A DNA stretch of 64,000 nt from Maricaulis sp048268525 (GCF_048268525.1 NZ_JBLWVH010000012.1:1-64000); one strand, 5' to 3'; numbered from the stretch's first letter, positions 8,228 to 17,426 are shown. Notes: generated from the sequence alone by a model not told the origin. Translations and numbers: made by a program.

Positions 8228-9727
8228 TCAGTTCATGGTCGGAATGACAAAGGCCTGATCGCCGATATCACCGGTAGGCCAGCGCTGGGTGACGGTCTTG
8301 ATCTTGGTGAAGAAGCGGATGCCGTCCGTTCCGTACTGATTGGTGTCTGTAAAGGCCGAACGCTTCCAGCCGCCGAAGGAGTGATAGGCGACCGGCACCG
8401 GAATCGGCACATTGATCCCGACCATGCCGACCTGGACCTTCGACGCGAATTCCCGAGCGGCGAGACCGTTTCGGGTGAAGATGGCGACGCCATTGCCGTA
8501 CTGGTGCTCGGACGGCAGGTGAGCCGCCTCGTCCAGGCTGTCGGCCCGTACCACCTGCAGAACCGGCCCGAAGATCTCTTCCTGATAGGCCGTCATCGAC
8601 GGTTTGACGTTGTCGAACAGCGTTGGGCCAATAAAGAAGCCCTTCTCGTGGCCCTGCAGTTCAAATCCTCGGCCGTCCAGCAGGAGGTCGGCGCCCTCGT
8701 CGATACCTGTCTGGATCCACTTCTCGATCGACGCCCGATGGGCGGCAGATACGACCGGCCCATAGTGAGCATCAGCATCAGTCGAGATACCAACACGCAG
8801 CTTGGCGGCTTCTTCCTTGATGCGTCCGACAAACTCATCGGCCGTATCCTGACCGACCGGCACAGCGACCGGGAGCGCCATGCAGCGTTCCCCGGCAGAC
8901 CCGTAGGCAGCGCCCAGGAAATCCGTCACGACCTGGTCCATGTCGGCATCCGGCATGATGATGCCATGGTTCTTGGCCCCGCCCATCGCCTGGAAACGCT
9001 TGCCCTGCTGGGCACAGGTCTGGGCGATATAGTGGGCGATGTTGGACGAGCCGACGAAGGACACTGCCTTGATATCATCATTGTGCAACAAGGCGTCGAC
9101 CGCAGTCTTGTCGCCATGCACGACTTGCAGGACACCCTCCGGCAGCCCCGCCTCGACCATGAGTTCGGCCAGTCGCACCGGAACCGACGGGTCCTTCTCG
9201 GACGGTTTCAGGATCATCGCATTACCGGTTGCGAGGGCCATGCCCATGAACCACATCGGGATCATGGCGGGGAAGTTGAACGGCGTAATGCCGGCCACGA
9301 CACCCAGCGGCTGCCGCATCGAGTAGACATCAATGCCGGTTCCGGCGCTTTCGGTATACTCCCCCTTCAACAGGTGCGGCGCGCCGCAGGCGAACTCGAT
9401 CACTTCGAGGCCGCGGATCAGATCACCCTTTGAATCGGCGACGACCTTGCCATGCTCGGACGACAGCAACTCGGCCAAACTGTCCATTTCCGCTTCGACA
9501 AGCGACTTGTAGGTCATCAACACGCGCGCACGTCGCTGCGGGTTCATGGCTGCCCACTTCACCTGGGCGGCCTTGGCATCCTCGACCGCACGGGCAACTT
9601 CATCCGTCGTCGCAAACTGGACGCGCGCCTGAACCGCCCCGGTATTCGGATTGTAGACGTCTCCGAACTGGCCGGACGTTCCGACGGTCGTCTTGCCATT
9701 GAGGAAATGGTGGATATCGCGTGTCAT
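8228..9727 (-). CDS. mmsA: Methylmalonate-semialdehyde dehydrogenase (acylating)
   Basis: 499 residues from the ATG at 9727, which has GGGAGCG upstream. An in-frame ATG 13 codons earlier lacks such a site and would give an unusual extension. Length and opening (HHFLNGKTTVGTSGQFGDVYNPNTGAVQARV) match MmsA. Family landmarks are GVVAGITPFNFPAMIPMWF, LKPSEKDPSVPVRLAEL, FVGSSNIAHYI and the catalytic cysteine in GSAGERCMALPVAV. It oxidises methylmalonate semialdehyde to propionyl-CoA with NAD and CoA, at the end of valine, thymine and myo-inositol breakdown. No mmsB or acyl-CoA dehydrogenase gene adjoins it here. Confidence 0.95.
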   Translation of the reverse strand: MTRDIHHFLNGKTTVGTSGQFGDVYNPNTGAVQARVQFATTDEVARAVEDAKAAQVKWAAMNPQRRARVLMTYKSLVEAEMDSLAELLSSEHGKVVADSKGDLIRGLEVIEFACGAPHLLKGEYTESAGTGIDVYSMRQPLGVVAGITPFNFPAMIPMWFMGMALATGNAMILKPSEKDPSVPVRLAELMVEAGLPEGVLQVVHGDKTAVDALLHNDDIKAVSFVGSSNIAHYIAQTCAQQGKRFQAMGGAKNHGIIMPDADMDQVVTDFLGAAYGSAGERCMALPVAVPVGQDTADEFVGRIKEEAAKLRVGISTDADAHYGPVVSAAHRASIEKWIQTGIDEGADLLLDGRGFELQGHEKGFFIGPTLFDNVKPSMTAYQEEIFGPVLQVVRADSLDEAAHLPSEHQYGNGVAIFTRNGLAAREFASKVQVGMVGINVPIPVPVAYHSFGGWKRSAFTDTNQYGTDGIRFFTKIKTVTQRWPTGDIGDQAFVIPTMN

Positions 9728-9884
9728 GAAGGCGCTCCCGAAATCTCGTGTGGATCCGCTCCTCAACGGGACCGGTTTCTGGCCGCTGACTTAGTATGCC
9801 AAACCCGGCCTGTCGAGCTGAGAGGCTGTTCCGGCGAGGGTCGATCGAACCTTCACACGAAATGCAAGGTTCCACGATTTCCAA

Positions 9885-9912
9885 TTGAATTATCCTTGCT
9901 AAGTCGTATCGA
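9885..9912 (+). promoter_or_regulatory. Possible sigma70-type promoter of the autotransporter gene
   Basis: TTGAAT (9885-9890), a 16-base spacer and TATCGA (9907-9912) lie about 85 bases before the autotransporter ATG in a locally AT-richer stretch. The match to consensus is only fair. Confidence 0.3.
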
Positions 9913-9996
9913 ACACGAAAAACTCGCCCCAGCTTTGCAAGCTTTATCCAGCGACTGTTCAAGCCGCCGGGAGAGCCAAGTCTTTCGGGGAAATCC

Positions 9997-12900
9997 ATGC
10001 CGCATTCATCATCGCAATTGACACTAAAATCTCTCCTGGCCGCCAGCACGGCGCTCGTCGGAATTGCCGCGGCCACACCGGCTTTCGCACAGGAAGAAGA
10101 GCCGGCCATTGTTCCGATCGACTCGGTCACGCCGGAAGACCTGGTTGATTCCGCAACGGACGTAACCGGCATTGGCATGTTCTTCCGCAGCGACGGGTTC
10201 GTGTGTTCCGGTACGCTCATCAATCCTCGAACCGTTCTTTTTGCCGCCCATTGCGTCAATGACCGAGCCGCCACCGACTACGGGGACTCCATTGCCGCAG
10301 CATGGTCCTTCGGCAGCAACTCGCTGCCGGGTTTCGTCGACTGGATCAATAACAGCTTCGGCACCAATCCGGACCTTGCGGTCTTCAACGTTGCCCAGGT
10401 TCTCTACAATGCTGAATCCTTGGCGCGCCCGGATGGCTTCGGTTTCCTGGAAGGCGATGTGGCACTTTCCGTGCTCGATACACCCGCTGGCAACATCCCG
10501 ACCTGGGCACTCCTTTTCTCGGCCCTGCCCGCGCCGACCAGCTACACCCAGGCGACCGGCTCGGGCTACCACGTCAACCTGGTTGGCTATGGCCGCACGG
10601 GTGACGGGACAACCGGCGCCTCGATCGGTATCGACTGGCGACGCCGCGCCGCCGAAAACTATATCGGCGCACTCGCCTCGATCGATGACCGAAACATCTT
10701 CCTGTTCGGCAACGCCTTCGGCGACCTGCCGCAAAACCTCTATCATATCGATTTTGACGACCCGACCCGGACCAACCCGTTCGATTTCGACCTGTTCCGC
10801 GGCGATGCAGCCCCCAATGAAGGGGCGACAGCCGGCGGCGATTCCGGAGGGCCGCTCATTCTTGATGCGGCCGGCAATGCCGGCGTTGACGAAGATCTCG
10901 TGATTGGCGTCCTGTCCGGCGGGTCCCGGTTTTTCGGACCACAAGTGTTCAGCAGTTATGGAACAAACGGCTTTTACCAGCCGCTCTACCTGTTTTGGGA
11001 CTGGATCGTCGAAAACAATCCCTATCGCTATGTGTCCACATCGGGCGCCGACGGCGACTGGGAGGATCCCGATCATTGGGTCACGATGCTCGACCCCGCC
11101 TTCCGCGTGATCGACTCCAATGGCGATATCGTCAATGGATTACCAACCGATCCGGGCGAAGGCATCAATGACACCTCAGATCCATGGGGCGAGATCTGTT
11201 TTGCGCCAACCGAGTGCCTGACGCTCGAAACCGGAGTGCTCGCCCCCTATACCGGCGAAGGTGCAGCGCCCGGCGCGACGGTTGCCGCAGACGGCACCTC
11301 GAATTCATTGGGCACCATAACACTGGATGGCGGGCCCCTGCCGACACGCCTGCCGGTTTCGGAAGACAATCCTGAATACGCCGTGGCCGGCGGATCCGGC
11401 TCTGACGCCGAGCCTGGACCCGCATCGGCCCTCCCGCCGGCCACCCTGGACAACGGTCTGCCGGGTGCGACCGGGTTTGTCGCTGACAACATCAACGCGA
11501 CGTCCACTTCGATCGGCCGGTATTTTGACGTGACGCTGTCAGACGGCACGACCCGTCTGTCCAGCGATGTCGAGATCGACCGCCTGACTTTGGCAGGCTC
11601 CCAAGCCGGTCTGAATATCGCCGCCAGCGGCAATCTGACCAGCCTGATCGAGATCATGCACCAGTCCGGCACCATGAATGTTGATGGAACGCTTTCCACC
11701 TGGGGTGACTATCTTCTGATGTCCGGACTGCTGAGCGGATCGGGAACAATCAACACCCCCTATCTGACAAACATCATGGGCCTGATCGCCCCGGGTGGAA
11801 TCGGCGAAGTAGGCAATCTCACCGTCAATGGCAATGTGATCCTGGCTTCGGCAAGTGGTCTCGCAATTGACGTCTCGCCGACCACAAACGACGAGCTCAC
11901 CGTTTCAGGCAATATTTCGCTGGGCGGCATGCTGCTGATCAACCCGATCGATGGCTATACGCCGCGTTTCGGTGACACACGCGACTTCATCAATGCGGGC
12001 GGAATCGCCGACGGCTTCACCAATATTCACGACCTGCCTGGAGCACTGCGTCCGACGCTCAGCCAGGCCAATGGCGTGGTGACTTTTGCAATTGAAGCCG
12101 ACGACATCACCGATCAGGCCGTGTTCAACAACTTCTTCCAGTACAATCTTGCCGACGCGCTCGATGGCGGTCGCGCGTCGTCCTATAGCGACCTGGCGGA
12201 CATTTATGGCTTGGTCGACCTGCTTGAGGGCGGCAACCTGACGGCTGCGCTCGACAGCTTCTCACCCTATGAGGCGGTGATGTTCGATCGCTCCGCCCGC
12301 GCCCAGGCCAACGCGCTAAGCGCGGCCTTGCGCGGTGAAATCGGAGGCCGGTTCACACAGGCCGGTGCGATGGCAGACGTTCTCGCCAGCGCCGAACTCC
12401 ATGCGAACGGAATGGCCAGCTCGGTCAATCTGAGCGGCGCGAAGTCACTGTTTCGCCAACCGTCCTCTGAATCGGTATCACGGCCAGAAGCCGGCTGGCG
12501 CGCTTTTGGTCAGATTGGCCTGATCCAGGGCGATGCAGGCCTGGTCGCTGGCGCCGGACGGTTTGATATTGACGGTGGCTTCACGCTCATGGGCATTGAA
12601 GCCTTCAGCGATAGTGGTTGGTCTGGCGGTGCAGCAATCGGGCTGGCCCAGTCGGATGGCGATGCGCCGTCCAGCGTGGGCTATGTCACGACCGACGTGT
12701 CGACGACGCAGTTCAGTGCCTTCGCGGGGTATCAGACCGAGACATGGGCCCTGGCGGGTTATATCAGTCACTCCTCTCTGGAAAGCGACGGTCAACGTCG
12801 CCTCGCAATTGGCAGCACATCACGCATGCAACAGGATGGTGATGCGACAGGCGGCGGCCTGGAAGTCACCTACCGGGGATGGACCGATCAACCACTGCGG

Positions 12901-13314
12901 ATCGAGCCAACCGCCAGTCTTGAATATTCCGACTTCAGCTTCGACGCAGCCACCAGCACGGGCGGCGCAGCCAGCCTTACCGTCAACAACCGTTCGGTCA
13001 GCAGCCTGCTGGCCCGCGTTGGCGCAACGGGTAGCTGGAACGCCTTCGGTGTCGAGCCTCACGTCTATCTCGGCGCGGCCCAGGATCTGGGCGACGCGGA
13101 CGGTGTGTTCTCGGCGAGCTTTGCTGCCGCGCCGACGGTTGCCTTCGCAGCGCCGGGCGGCCTGACGCTTGATCACATGTGGTTCGAGACGGCTGTCGGA
13201 TTTGAAAAAACACTCTCGAACGGTGCGGTCTTCTCATTCAACCATCAACGCGAGGTCAGCCGGAATTACATCAACCAGGCGGTCACGAGCATCGCCTTTT
13301 CCTTCCCCTTCTGA
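9997..13314 (+). CDS. Trypsin-like serine protease autotransporter (type Va secretion)
   Basis: 1105 residues. A signal peptide covers about 1-31 (ATPAFAQ cleavage). The passenger starts with a chymotrypsin-fold protease: SGTLINPRTVLFAAHC with His85, GDVALSVL with Asp154, and GGDSGGP with Ser283. After about residue 400 come low-complexity, beta-strand-rich repeats (SGSGTIN, LIAPGGIGEVGNLTVNG, LASASGLAIDV) of the kind seen in autotransporter beta-solenoids. About residues 830-1105 form the outer membrane beta-barrel, ending in the expected aromatic residue (FSFPF). It should insert the barrel in the outer membrane and expose or release an active protease. The target is unknown. It is monocistronic, with its own terminator. 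The catalytic domain is S1-type, whereas SPATE/IgA protease passengers use a different (S6) subfamily, though the folds are related. Confidence 0.92.
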   Translation: MPHSSSQLTLKSLLAASTALVGIAAATPAFAQEEEPAIVPIDSVTPEDLVDSATDVTGIGMFFRSDGFVCSGTLINPRTVLFAAHCVNDRAATDYGDSIAAAWSFGSNSLPGFVDWINNSFGTNPDLAVFNVAQVLYNAESLARPDGFGFLEGDVALSVLDTPAGNIPTWALLFSALPAPTSYTQATGSGYHVNLVGYGRTGDGTTGASIGIDWRRRAAENYIGALASIDDRNIFLFGNAFGDLPQNLYHIDFDDPTRTNPFDFDLFRGDAAPNEGATAGGDSGGPLILDAAGNAGVDEDLVIGVLSGGSRFFGPQVFSSYGTNGFYQPLYLFWDWIVENNPYRYVSTSGADGDWEDPDHWVTMLDPAFRVIDSNGDIVNGLPTDPGEGINDTSDPWGEICFAPTECLTLETGVLAPYTGEGAAPGATVAADGTSNSLGTITLDGGPLPTRLPVSEDNPEYAVAGGSGSDAEPGPASALPPATLDNGLPGATGFVADNINATSTSIGRYFDVTLSDGTTRLSSDVEIDRLTLAGSQAGLNIAASGNLTSLIEIMHQSGTMNVDGTLSTWGDYLLMSGLLSGSGTINTPYLTNIMGLIAPGGIGEVGNLTVNGNVILASASGLAIDVSPTTNDELTVSGNISLGGMLLINPIDGYTPRFGDTRDFINAGGIADGFTNIHDLPGALRPTLSQANGVVTFAIEADDITDQAVFNNFFQYNLADALDGGRASSYSDLADIYGLVDLLEGGNLTAALDSFSPYEAVMFDRSARAQANALSAALRGEIGGRFTQAGAMADVLASAELHANGMASSVNLSGAKSLFRQPSSESVSRPEAGWRAFGQIGLIQGDAGLVAGAGRFDIDGGFTLMGIEAFSDSGWSGGAAIGLAQSDGDAPSSVGYVTTDVSTTQFSAFAGYQTETWALAGYISHSSLESDGQRRLAIGSTSRMQQDGDATGGGLEVTYRGWTDQPLRIEPTASLEYSDFSFDAATSTGGAASLTVNNRSVSSLLARVGATGSWNAFGVEPHVYLGAAQDLGDADGVFSASFAAAPTVAFAAPGGLTLDHMWFETAVGFEKTLSNGAVFSFNHQREVSRNYINQAVTSIAFSFPF

Positions 13315-13340
13315 TCCGGAAGGGTTTGCCGAACAGGAAG

Positions 13341-13370
13341 CACCCGGTCCTTCGAGGCCGGGTGTTTTTT
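13341..13370 (+). terminator. Rho-independent terminator after the autotransporter gene
   Basis: CACCCGG ... CCGGGTG hairpin directly followed by a run of six T residues, 27 bases past the stop codon. Confidence 0.88.
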
Positions 13371-13441
13371 GTTGGCGTCCATGCGACGGATAGCAACGCT
13401 ACACACGTTGAACACTGAATCACCGATCCAAGGAGACCGTC

Positions 13442-14140
13442 ATGTTGCGAACGCTAACCGGCCTGAGTGCCCTGGTTTTCCTGGCCGGCTGCGCAGGCGG
13501 GCCGCGCGGACAGGACGAGCGTCCGGCCGCGGGTTTCGACAGCGCGGCCCGACTGGTGGACCAAGGCCGGTACGCTGAAGCCCTGCCAATCCTGCGCTGC
13601 GTCGCGGAACAAGGTGAAGGCTTCGAGATCGCGCAATTTCTCGCCGGGCACAGTGCGATGGAGATGTCCGAAGCGACAACCACGCCCGAAATACTGCGCG
13701 ACGAAATGAGAGTCGAAGGCTTCGAACGGCTCACCGCCGCTGGCAATGCCGGATGGCCGGCCGCCCAGGCCGCGCTCGCGGTCGCCTATTCCGGGATCGA
13801 TACCGAGCAAGCCCTGCACGAAGCCGCCTATTGGGCCGCTGTCTATCGCCGCAACACACGCGAACGTGCATATGGACTCGACCGCCTGGACAATCGCGTC
13901 GAGGCAGAAATCGAGGCGCGGCTGGACGATGCGGACCTCCAGGCTGCTGCCGACCGAGCCGATGCCTTTGCACCGGCTCCGCTTGAGAGGGGTGAGGTCA
14001 CCCCCGAATGCGCACCCTTTATCCGTAGCGCACGCAGCGGTGCCCGTGGCGATCGCGCGCAACGCGGTCGACGCGGTGGCGGTGGCGGTGGCCGGCGAGG
14101 CGGCGGCCAAGGTGGCGGACGCGGGCCGGGCGGAGACTGA
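13442..14140 (+). CDS. Lipoprotein with Sel1-like repeats and an RGG-like C-terminal tail
   Basis: 232 residues. The lipobox FLAGC puts the lipidated cysteine at residue 17. The centre is helical and TPR/Sel1-like (AARLVDQGRYAEALPILRCVAEQG, GFERLTAAGNAGWPAAQAALAVAYS), which suggests protein-protein contacts. A pair of cysteines (in PILRC and PECAPF) could form a disulphide. The last ~37 residues are almost only Gly and Arg with a few Ser, Ala and Gln (RRGGGGGGRRGGGQGGG), an RGG-type disordered tail unusual for an outer-membrane-bound lipoprotein. AAGGAGA before the ATG is a good ribosome site. The family is unknown. The next gene converges 12 bases past the stop. Confidence 0.75.
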   Translation: MLRTLTGLSALVFLAGCAGGPRGQDERPAAGFDSAARLVDQGRYAEALPILRCVAEQGEGFEIAQFLAGHSAMEMSEATTTPEILRDEMRVEGFERLTAAGNAGWPAAQAALAVAYSGIDTEQALHEAAYWAAVYRRNTRERAYGLDRLDNRVEAEIEARLDDADLQAAADRADAFAPAPLERGEVTPECAPFIRSARSGARGDRAQRGRRGGGGGGRRGGGQGGGRGPGGD

Positions 14141-14152
14141 TCGCAAGCTGCG

Positions 14153-14485
14153 TCAGGACGCCTTCTCAAGCGCTTCATCATCCGCGCCGATCAAATCGGG
14201 ACGGTTGTGGCAACATTCATCGACCAGGAAGCTGACCAGTTCACGCGTACCGGCCGGGTTCAGCGAGTACAGCATGAAGCGGGAGCGACGCTCGGCCCGG
14301 ATCAAGCCGGCCCGCTCGAGTGCTTGCAGATGGCCGGTCATTGTCGAGGGCGGAATATCGAAACCTTGGGCCAATTCACCGGCCGATGCCCGCTCCGGAG
14401 CCTGGTCGCAAAGGGCGCGAAACAGGGCAAGCCGCACAGGGTGGGCGAGCGCGGCGAAACCGGCGAGAGCGTTGCGAGCTTTCAT
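14153..14485 (-). CDS. ArsR family winged-helix regulator
   Basis: 110 residues from the ATG at 14485, chosen over an upstream ATG because CGGGAA precedes it and because ArsR proteins normally begin just before the A-x-HPVR helix. Seen: FAALAHPVRLALFRALCD, then the recognition helix ASAGELAQGFDIPPSTMTGHLQALERAGLI, then the wing RRSRFMLYSL. The C-terminus holds VDECCHNRPDL, where adjacent cysteines and a histidine resemble the C-terminal metal/metalloid sites of alphaproteobacterial ArsR proteins. However, the usual third cysteine after RPxL is absent (it reads LIG). Whether it senses a metal is therefore open. No arsenic gene adjoins it, and arsC is 42 kb away. Confidence 0.88.
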   Translation of the reverse strand: MKARNALAGFAALAHPVRLALFRALCDQAPERASAGELAQGFDIPPSTMTGHLQALERAGLIRAERRSRFMLYSLNPAGTRELVSFLVDECCHNRPDLIGADDEALEKAS

Positions 14486-14578
14486 GCATTCCCGGTTACG
14501 GGTGAAGCATGACTGCTCCATACAAGTTCAGTGAAAGTTTTGCGACATCACGCTCGCAGCGTGAAGAACGTCCCCTCG

Positions 14579-15229
14579 TCAACCGATCTGTCGACGCTTC
14601 GTCAGAAGCCGGTCCACAAGCCGCCTGACCAGGCCGTAGCGGACGCCCCGTGGACGTCGCGACGGATCACCGACCTTCGCAAGACCGGCCAGAGCCGTTT
14701 CATCACTTACCTGTCCGGTCTTCCGGAACACTGCGGCTTCACCGCCGATACGGTCCTCCAAACGCCAACTCGGGTCCTGGCCCAGCGCATCAGCTAACCG
14801 GGCGCAGGCTCCATGGTCGGCGCCAAGCAGCACCAGCAACCCGTTTTCCCGCAGATGACCTGAAACATGTCGCCAATTGGCAGCCATCGCCGGAAAGCCT
14901 GTCTCCGATCCAATGATCGCAAGGTCCAACGCCGGAGTCCCGGGGACCATGCGCGCTGCCAGGCCACCGCTGAGCGCGTCTGTTGGTATGCCACGGCGGT
15001 CGCACGCCGCCTGCAATGCCTCGATCGCACCCATGGTAGCGACGATCTGATGGTGGGCGCCGCGCTTCAGGCAGATCGCGCCAAGATCGCCCGCACCAAT
15101 CTGAATGGTTCGCTGCCCGGCTTTGACCACAGTCGATAGATAGTCCGCGACCAGATCATCCTGAATTCGTGTCCGTTTGACGGGCAGTCGGCGGACTTCA
15201 CCAGCGGGAAGGACATCGGTCATCGTCAT
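14579..15229 (-). CDS. Methyltransferase-like protein, class I SAM fold suspected
   Basis: About 216 residues from the ATG at 15229 (another in-frame ATG lies four codons earlier). The pattern TIQIGAGDLGAICLK, VATMGAIEALQAACDRRGI, LDLAIIGSETGFPAMAANWRHVSGHLRENGLLVLLGA looks like beta1-loop-alphaA and beta4-beta5 of a SAM-dependent methyltransferase, with a modified glycine motif (GAGDLG). The tail after residue 190 is basic (RRPRGVRYGLVRRLVDRLLTKRR). No acceptor-site motif is recognised, and the enzyme may be inactive. The gene is divergent from the acyltransferase at 15375 with about 145 bases between them. Confidence 0.6.
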   Translation of the reverse strand: MTMTDVLPAGEVRRLPVKRTRIQDDLVADYLSTVVKAGQRTIQIGAGDLGAICLKRGAHHQIVATMGAIEALQAACDRRGIPTDALSGGLAARMVPGTPALDLAIIGSETGFPAMAANWRHVSGHLRENGLLVLLGADHGACARLADALGQDPSWRLEDRIGGEAAVFRKTGQVSDETALAGLAKVGDPSRRPRGVRYGLVRRLVDRLLTKRRQIG

Positions 15230-15374
15230 GGCGTGTTCCATTCGTGAACAAGGCGTTAACGTCTGACTGCGCCGTCGCAAGCCGCGGGCCAATCCGTCAA
15301 TCTTCCGGTAACCCTGTTGACCGTCAGGATGGAAATTCATTGCGCCCATGCGATAGCGGGAGTTTCTTGCGGTC

Positions 15375-16220
15375 ATGACCGACCCCTCATCATTGCCCGA
15401 GCCGGCAAAGCCCCACATTGTCGATGAACTGATCGAGGATCGCGCCCCGCGCCTGATCGACACTCCCCTTTGGCCGCTGGTGAAGACTGTCGGATACCCC
15501 ATGCTCGGATATCGACGGGCGGTCGCGATGGCCGACGCTATCGCCGACCTCACGGGCACCGGCTGCTTCGAGTGGGCATCGGACTATCTGCGCCTGGATA
15601 CCCACTGTGAAGGCCTGGACAATGTCCCAGCCAAGGGCGCCTGCGTGATTGTCGCCAACCACCCGGGCGGCATCGCCGACGGCATCGCGCTGTGGGACAG
15701 CCTCAAGGCCAAGCGGCCGGACCTGCTTTACTTTGCCAACCGGGACGCTTTGAAGGTCTGCCCCGGACTGGAAGAACGGGTCATTCCCGTCGAGTGGCGC
15801 GACCAGCACCGCAATCGCAATCAGAGCCGCGAAGTCCTGCGCCGCGCCATCGATGCCTTCAAGGCAGATCAATGTATCGTCCTGTTTCCGTCAGGTCGGA
15901 TGTCGGAGTGGAGCTGGAAGCACTGGGGCCTGCGCGAAAAGCCGTGGCAGCCAACCGCGATAAGCCTGGCACGCAAGTTCAACGCCCCGGTCATCCCGCT
16001 GGCCGTGCGCCAGCGCATGCCCTTGCTCTACTACGCCCTCGCGCAGATCAATGAAGAGCTCAAGGACATGACCATCTTCCACGGCCTGATGGGCAAGGCC
16101 GGAGCGCGATATCACCTCACCTACGGGCGACCGATGACCATCGGCAAGGATGATGGCTCAGACGCCCACGTCACCGACATGTTCCGCGATATCTGCGAGC
16201 GCATGGCCTGGCGGCGCTAG
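15375..16220 (+). CDS. Lysophospholipid/ornithine-lipid-type acyltransferase (PlsC superfamily)
   Basis: 281 residues. The acyltransferase motif I is VANHPGGIADGIAL, the NHPxGGxDG variant seen in the hemolysin-like/OlsA branch rather than the NHx4D of classic PlsC. Motif II-III follow in CIVLFPSGRMSEW, the FPxG block, and motif IV in FNAPVIPLAVRQRMPLL. These enzymes move an acyl chain from acyl-ACP or acyl-CoA onto a lysolipid at the inner membrane. The acceptor is not readable. The ATG sits close behind a weak ribosome site (GCGGTC). It ends with a 4-base overlap against the convergent FG-GAP gene. Confidence 0.85.
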   Translation: MTDPSSLPEPAKPHIVDELIEDRAPRLIDTPLWPLVKTVGYPMLGYRRAVAMADAIADLTGTGCFEWASDYLRLDTHCEGLDNVPAKGACVIVANHPGGIADGIALWDSLKAKRPDLLYFANRDALKVCPGLEERVIPVEWRDQHRNRNQSREVLRRAIDAFKADQCIVLFPSGRMSEWSWKHWGLREKPWQPTAISLARKFNAPVIPLAVRQRMPLLYYALAQINEELKDMTIFHGLMGKAGARYHLTYGRPMTIGKDDGSDAHVTDMFRDICERMAWRR

Positions 16221-17341
16221 TCCGCTTCCATCCGGTTGATTAGCGAGTAGTTCGAACCTTCCGATACCGCGTAGACGATGTCGGGGCGGCCATCCTCGTT
16301 CAGATCGCCAACACTGAGGTTATAGGTGCTCGAAGCCTCATCGCCGACCTCCAGCGCGAGGAACCCGTCGGGCGAACCGAGATACACACGATTTCTGACG
16401 CCGGAATTTGCGATCGCGATGTCGGTCCGACCGTCCTGGTTGAAGTCTGCCAATGCCAGCCCGAACACCACATCCGTGTCTGCCCCGAATGGTTCGATCC
16501 GATCAAAACCGCCCGCTCCATCATTCACGAAGATTAGGCTTTGGGCCTCCATCCCGCCGGCGATGATGTCGGGAAAGCCATCCCCCGTGACATCGCCGAC
16601 TTCGACCGCCCGTATTTCCATCGCCAACTCACCACCCAGCAGCTCGGGAGCATCAAACCCGCCCTCGACCCGACCAAGGTAAAGCACCACGCCTTCACCG
16701 CCCCGATTTGAGAAAACAAGGTCGGGCCGGTTGTTGCCGTCCAGGTCACCGATCGCGACCTGGATGGTTTGCCAGGCGCCAGGCAATTCAATGTCAGCAC
16801 CGAAATTGCCCTGGCCATCATTGAGAAAATATCGATTTGTCTCGCCACGCTGGACCAGGACAAGGTCCTGGTCGCCATCGCCATCAAGGTCCGCTGCCGC
16901 TATGCTCCGGGCCTGGGCGACCGGGCCAAGTTCGCGGGTGGCAATGAAGTTGGCCTCGCCATCATTGAACATGAGCAGGACCGGTAACAAGTCGCGTGCA
17001 ACAGCGGCATCGAGGTCGCCATCGCCATCATAATCGGCCAGCGCCGCCTCATAGCCTGTGGCACGATCCGGTCCTGCGTCACGCGCCGACCGGAAGAAGC
17101 CCATGTCGTTATTGAGGAAAACTTCATCCTGCTGGATCCAGTGGCGACCATTGACGGCAAACCCATCGAGGTCGCCGTCCCCGTCGAGATCACCGAGATT
17201 GACCGAGGCCGTCAGCGCGGTTTCCTCGCCGAAGAAGTTGTAGGGGTGGAGCCAGAACGGGTCCTGGGCCACCGCCGAGCCAAACGAAACAACGAGTGCG
17301 CAAGTCATCCCGACATACGGGCTGAATACCATTCGATCCAT
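16217..17341 (-). CDS. Exported FG-GAP/VCBS seven-repeat beta-propeller protein
   Basis: 374 residues from the ATG at 17341, which has AAAGGGGAAAG upstream. A signal peptide occupies about 1-26 (SFGSAVAQ). Seven calcium-binding-type repeats follow in order: DLDGDGDLDGFAV, DYDGDGDLDAAVA, DLDGDGDQDLVLV, DLDGNNRPDLVFS, DVTGDGFPDIIAG, DFNQDGRTDIAIA and DLNEDGRPDIVYA. Seven such repeats make a full integrin-alpha-like propeller. There is no enzyme domain, no lipobox and no sorting tail, so it is probably a periplasmic or released Ca2+-dependent binding protein. The ligand is unknown. Confidence 0.88.
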   Translation of the reverse strand: MDRMVFSPYVGMTCALVVSFGSAVAQDPFWLHPYNFFGEETALTASVNLGDLDGDGDLDGFAVNGRHWIQQDEVFLNNDMGFFRSARDAGPDRATGYEAALADYDGDGDLDAAVARDLLPVLLMFNDGEANFIATRELGPVAQARSIAAADLDGDGDQDLVLVQRGETNRYFLNDGQGNFGADIELPGAWQTIQVAIGDLDGNNRPDLVFSNRGGEGVVLYLGRVEGGFDAPELLGGELAMEIRAVEVGDVTGDGFPDIIAGGMEAQSLIFVNDGAGGFDRIEPFGADTDVVFGLALADFNQDGRTDIAIANSGVRNRVYLGSPDGFLALEVGDEASSTYNLSVGDLNEDGRPDIVYAVSEGSNYSLINRMEAD

Positions 17342-17426
17342 GACGCTTTCCCCTTTCGATACCAAACGCTAGCGATTGATACGGGGCGGGGCCAGTTACG
17401 TTTTGGTCGGGGAGAGGGCCGCCGCA

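Noticed and set aside
8207..9433. 408-codon open frame on the plus strand
   Set aside because: Antisense to mmsA and crosses the terminator.
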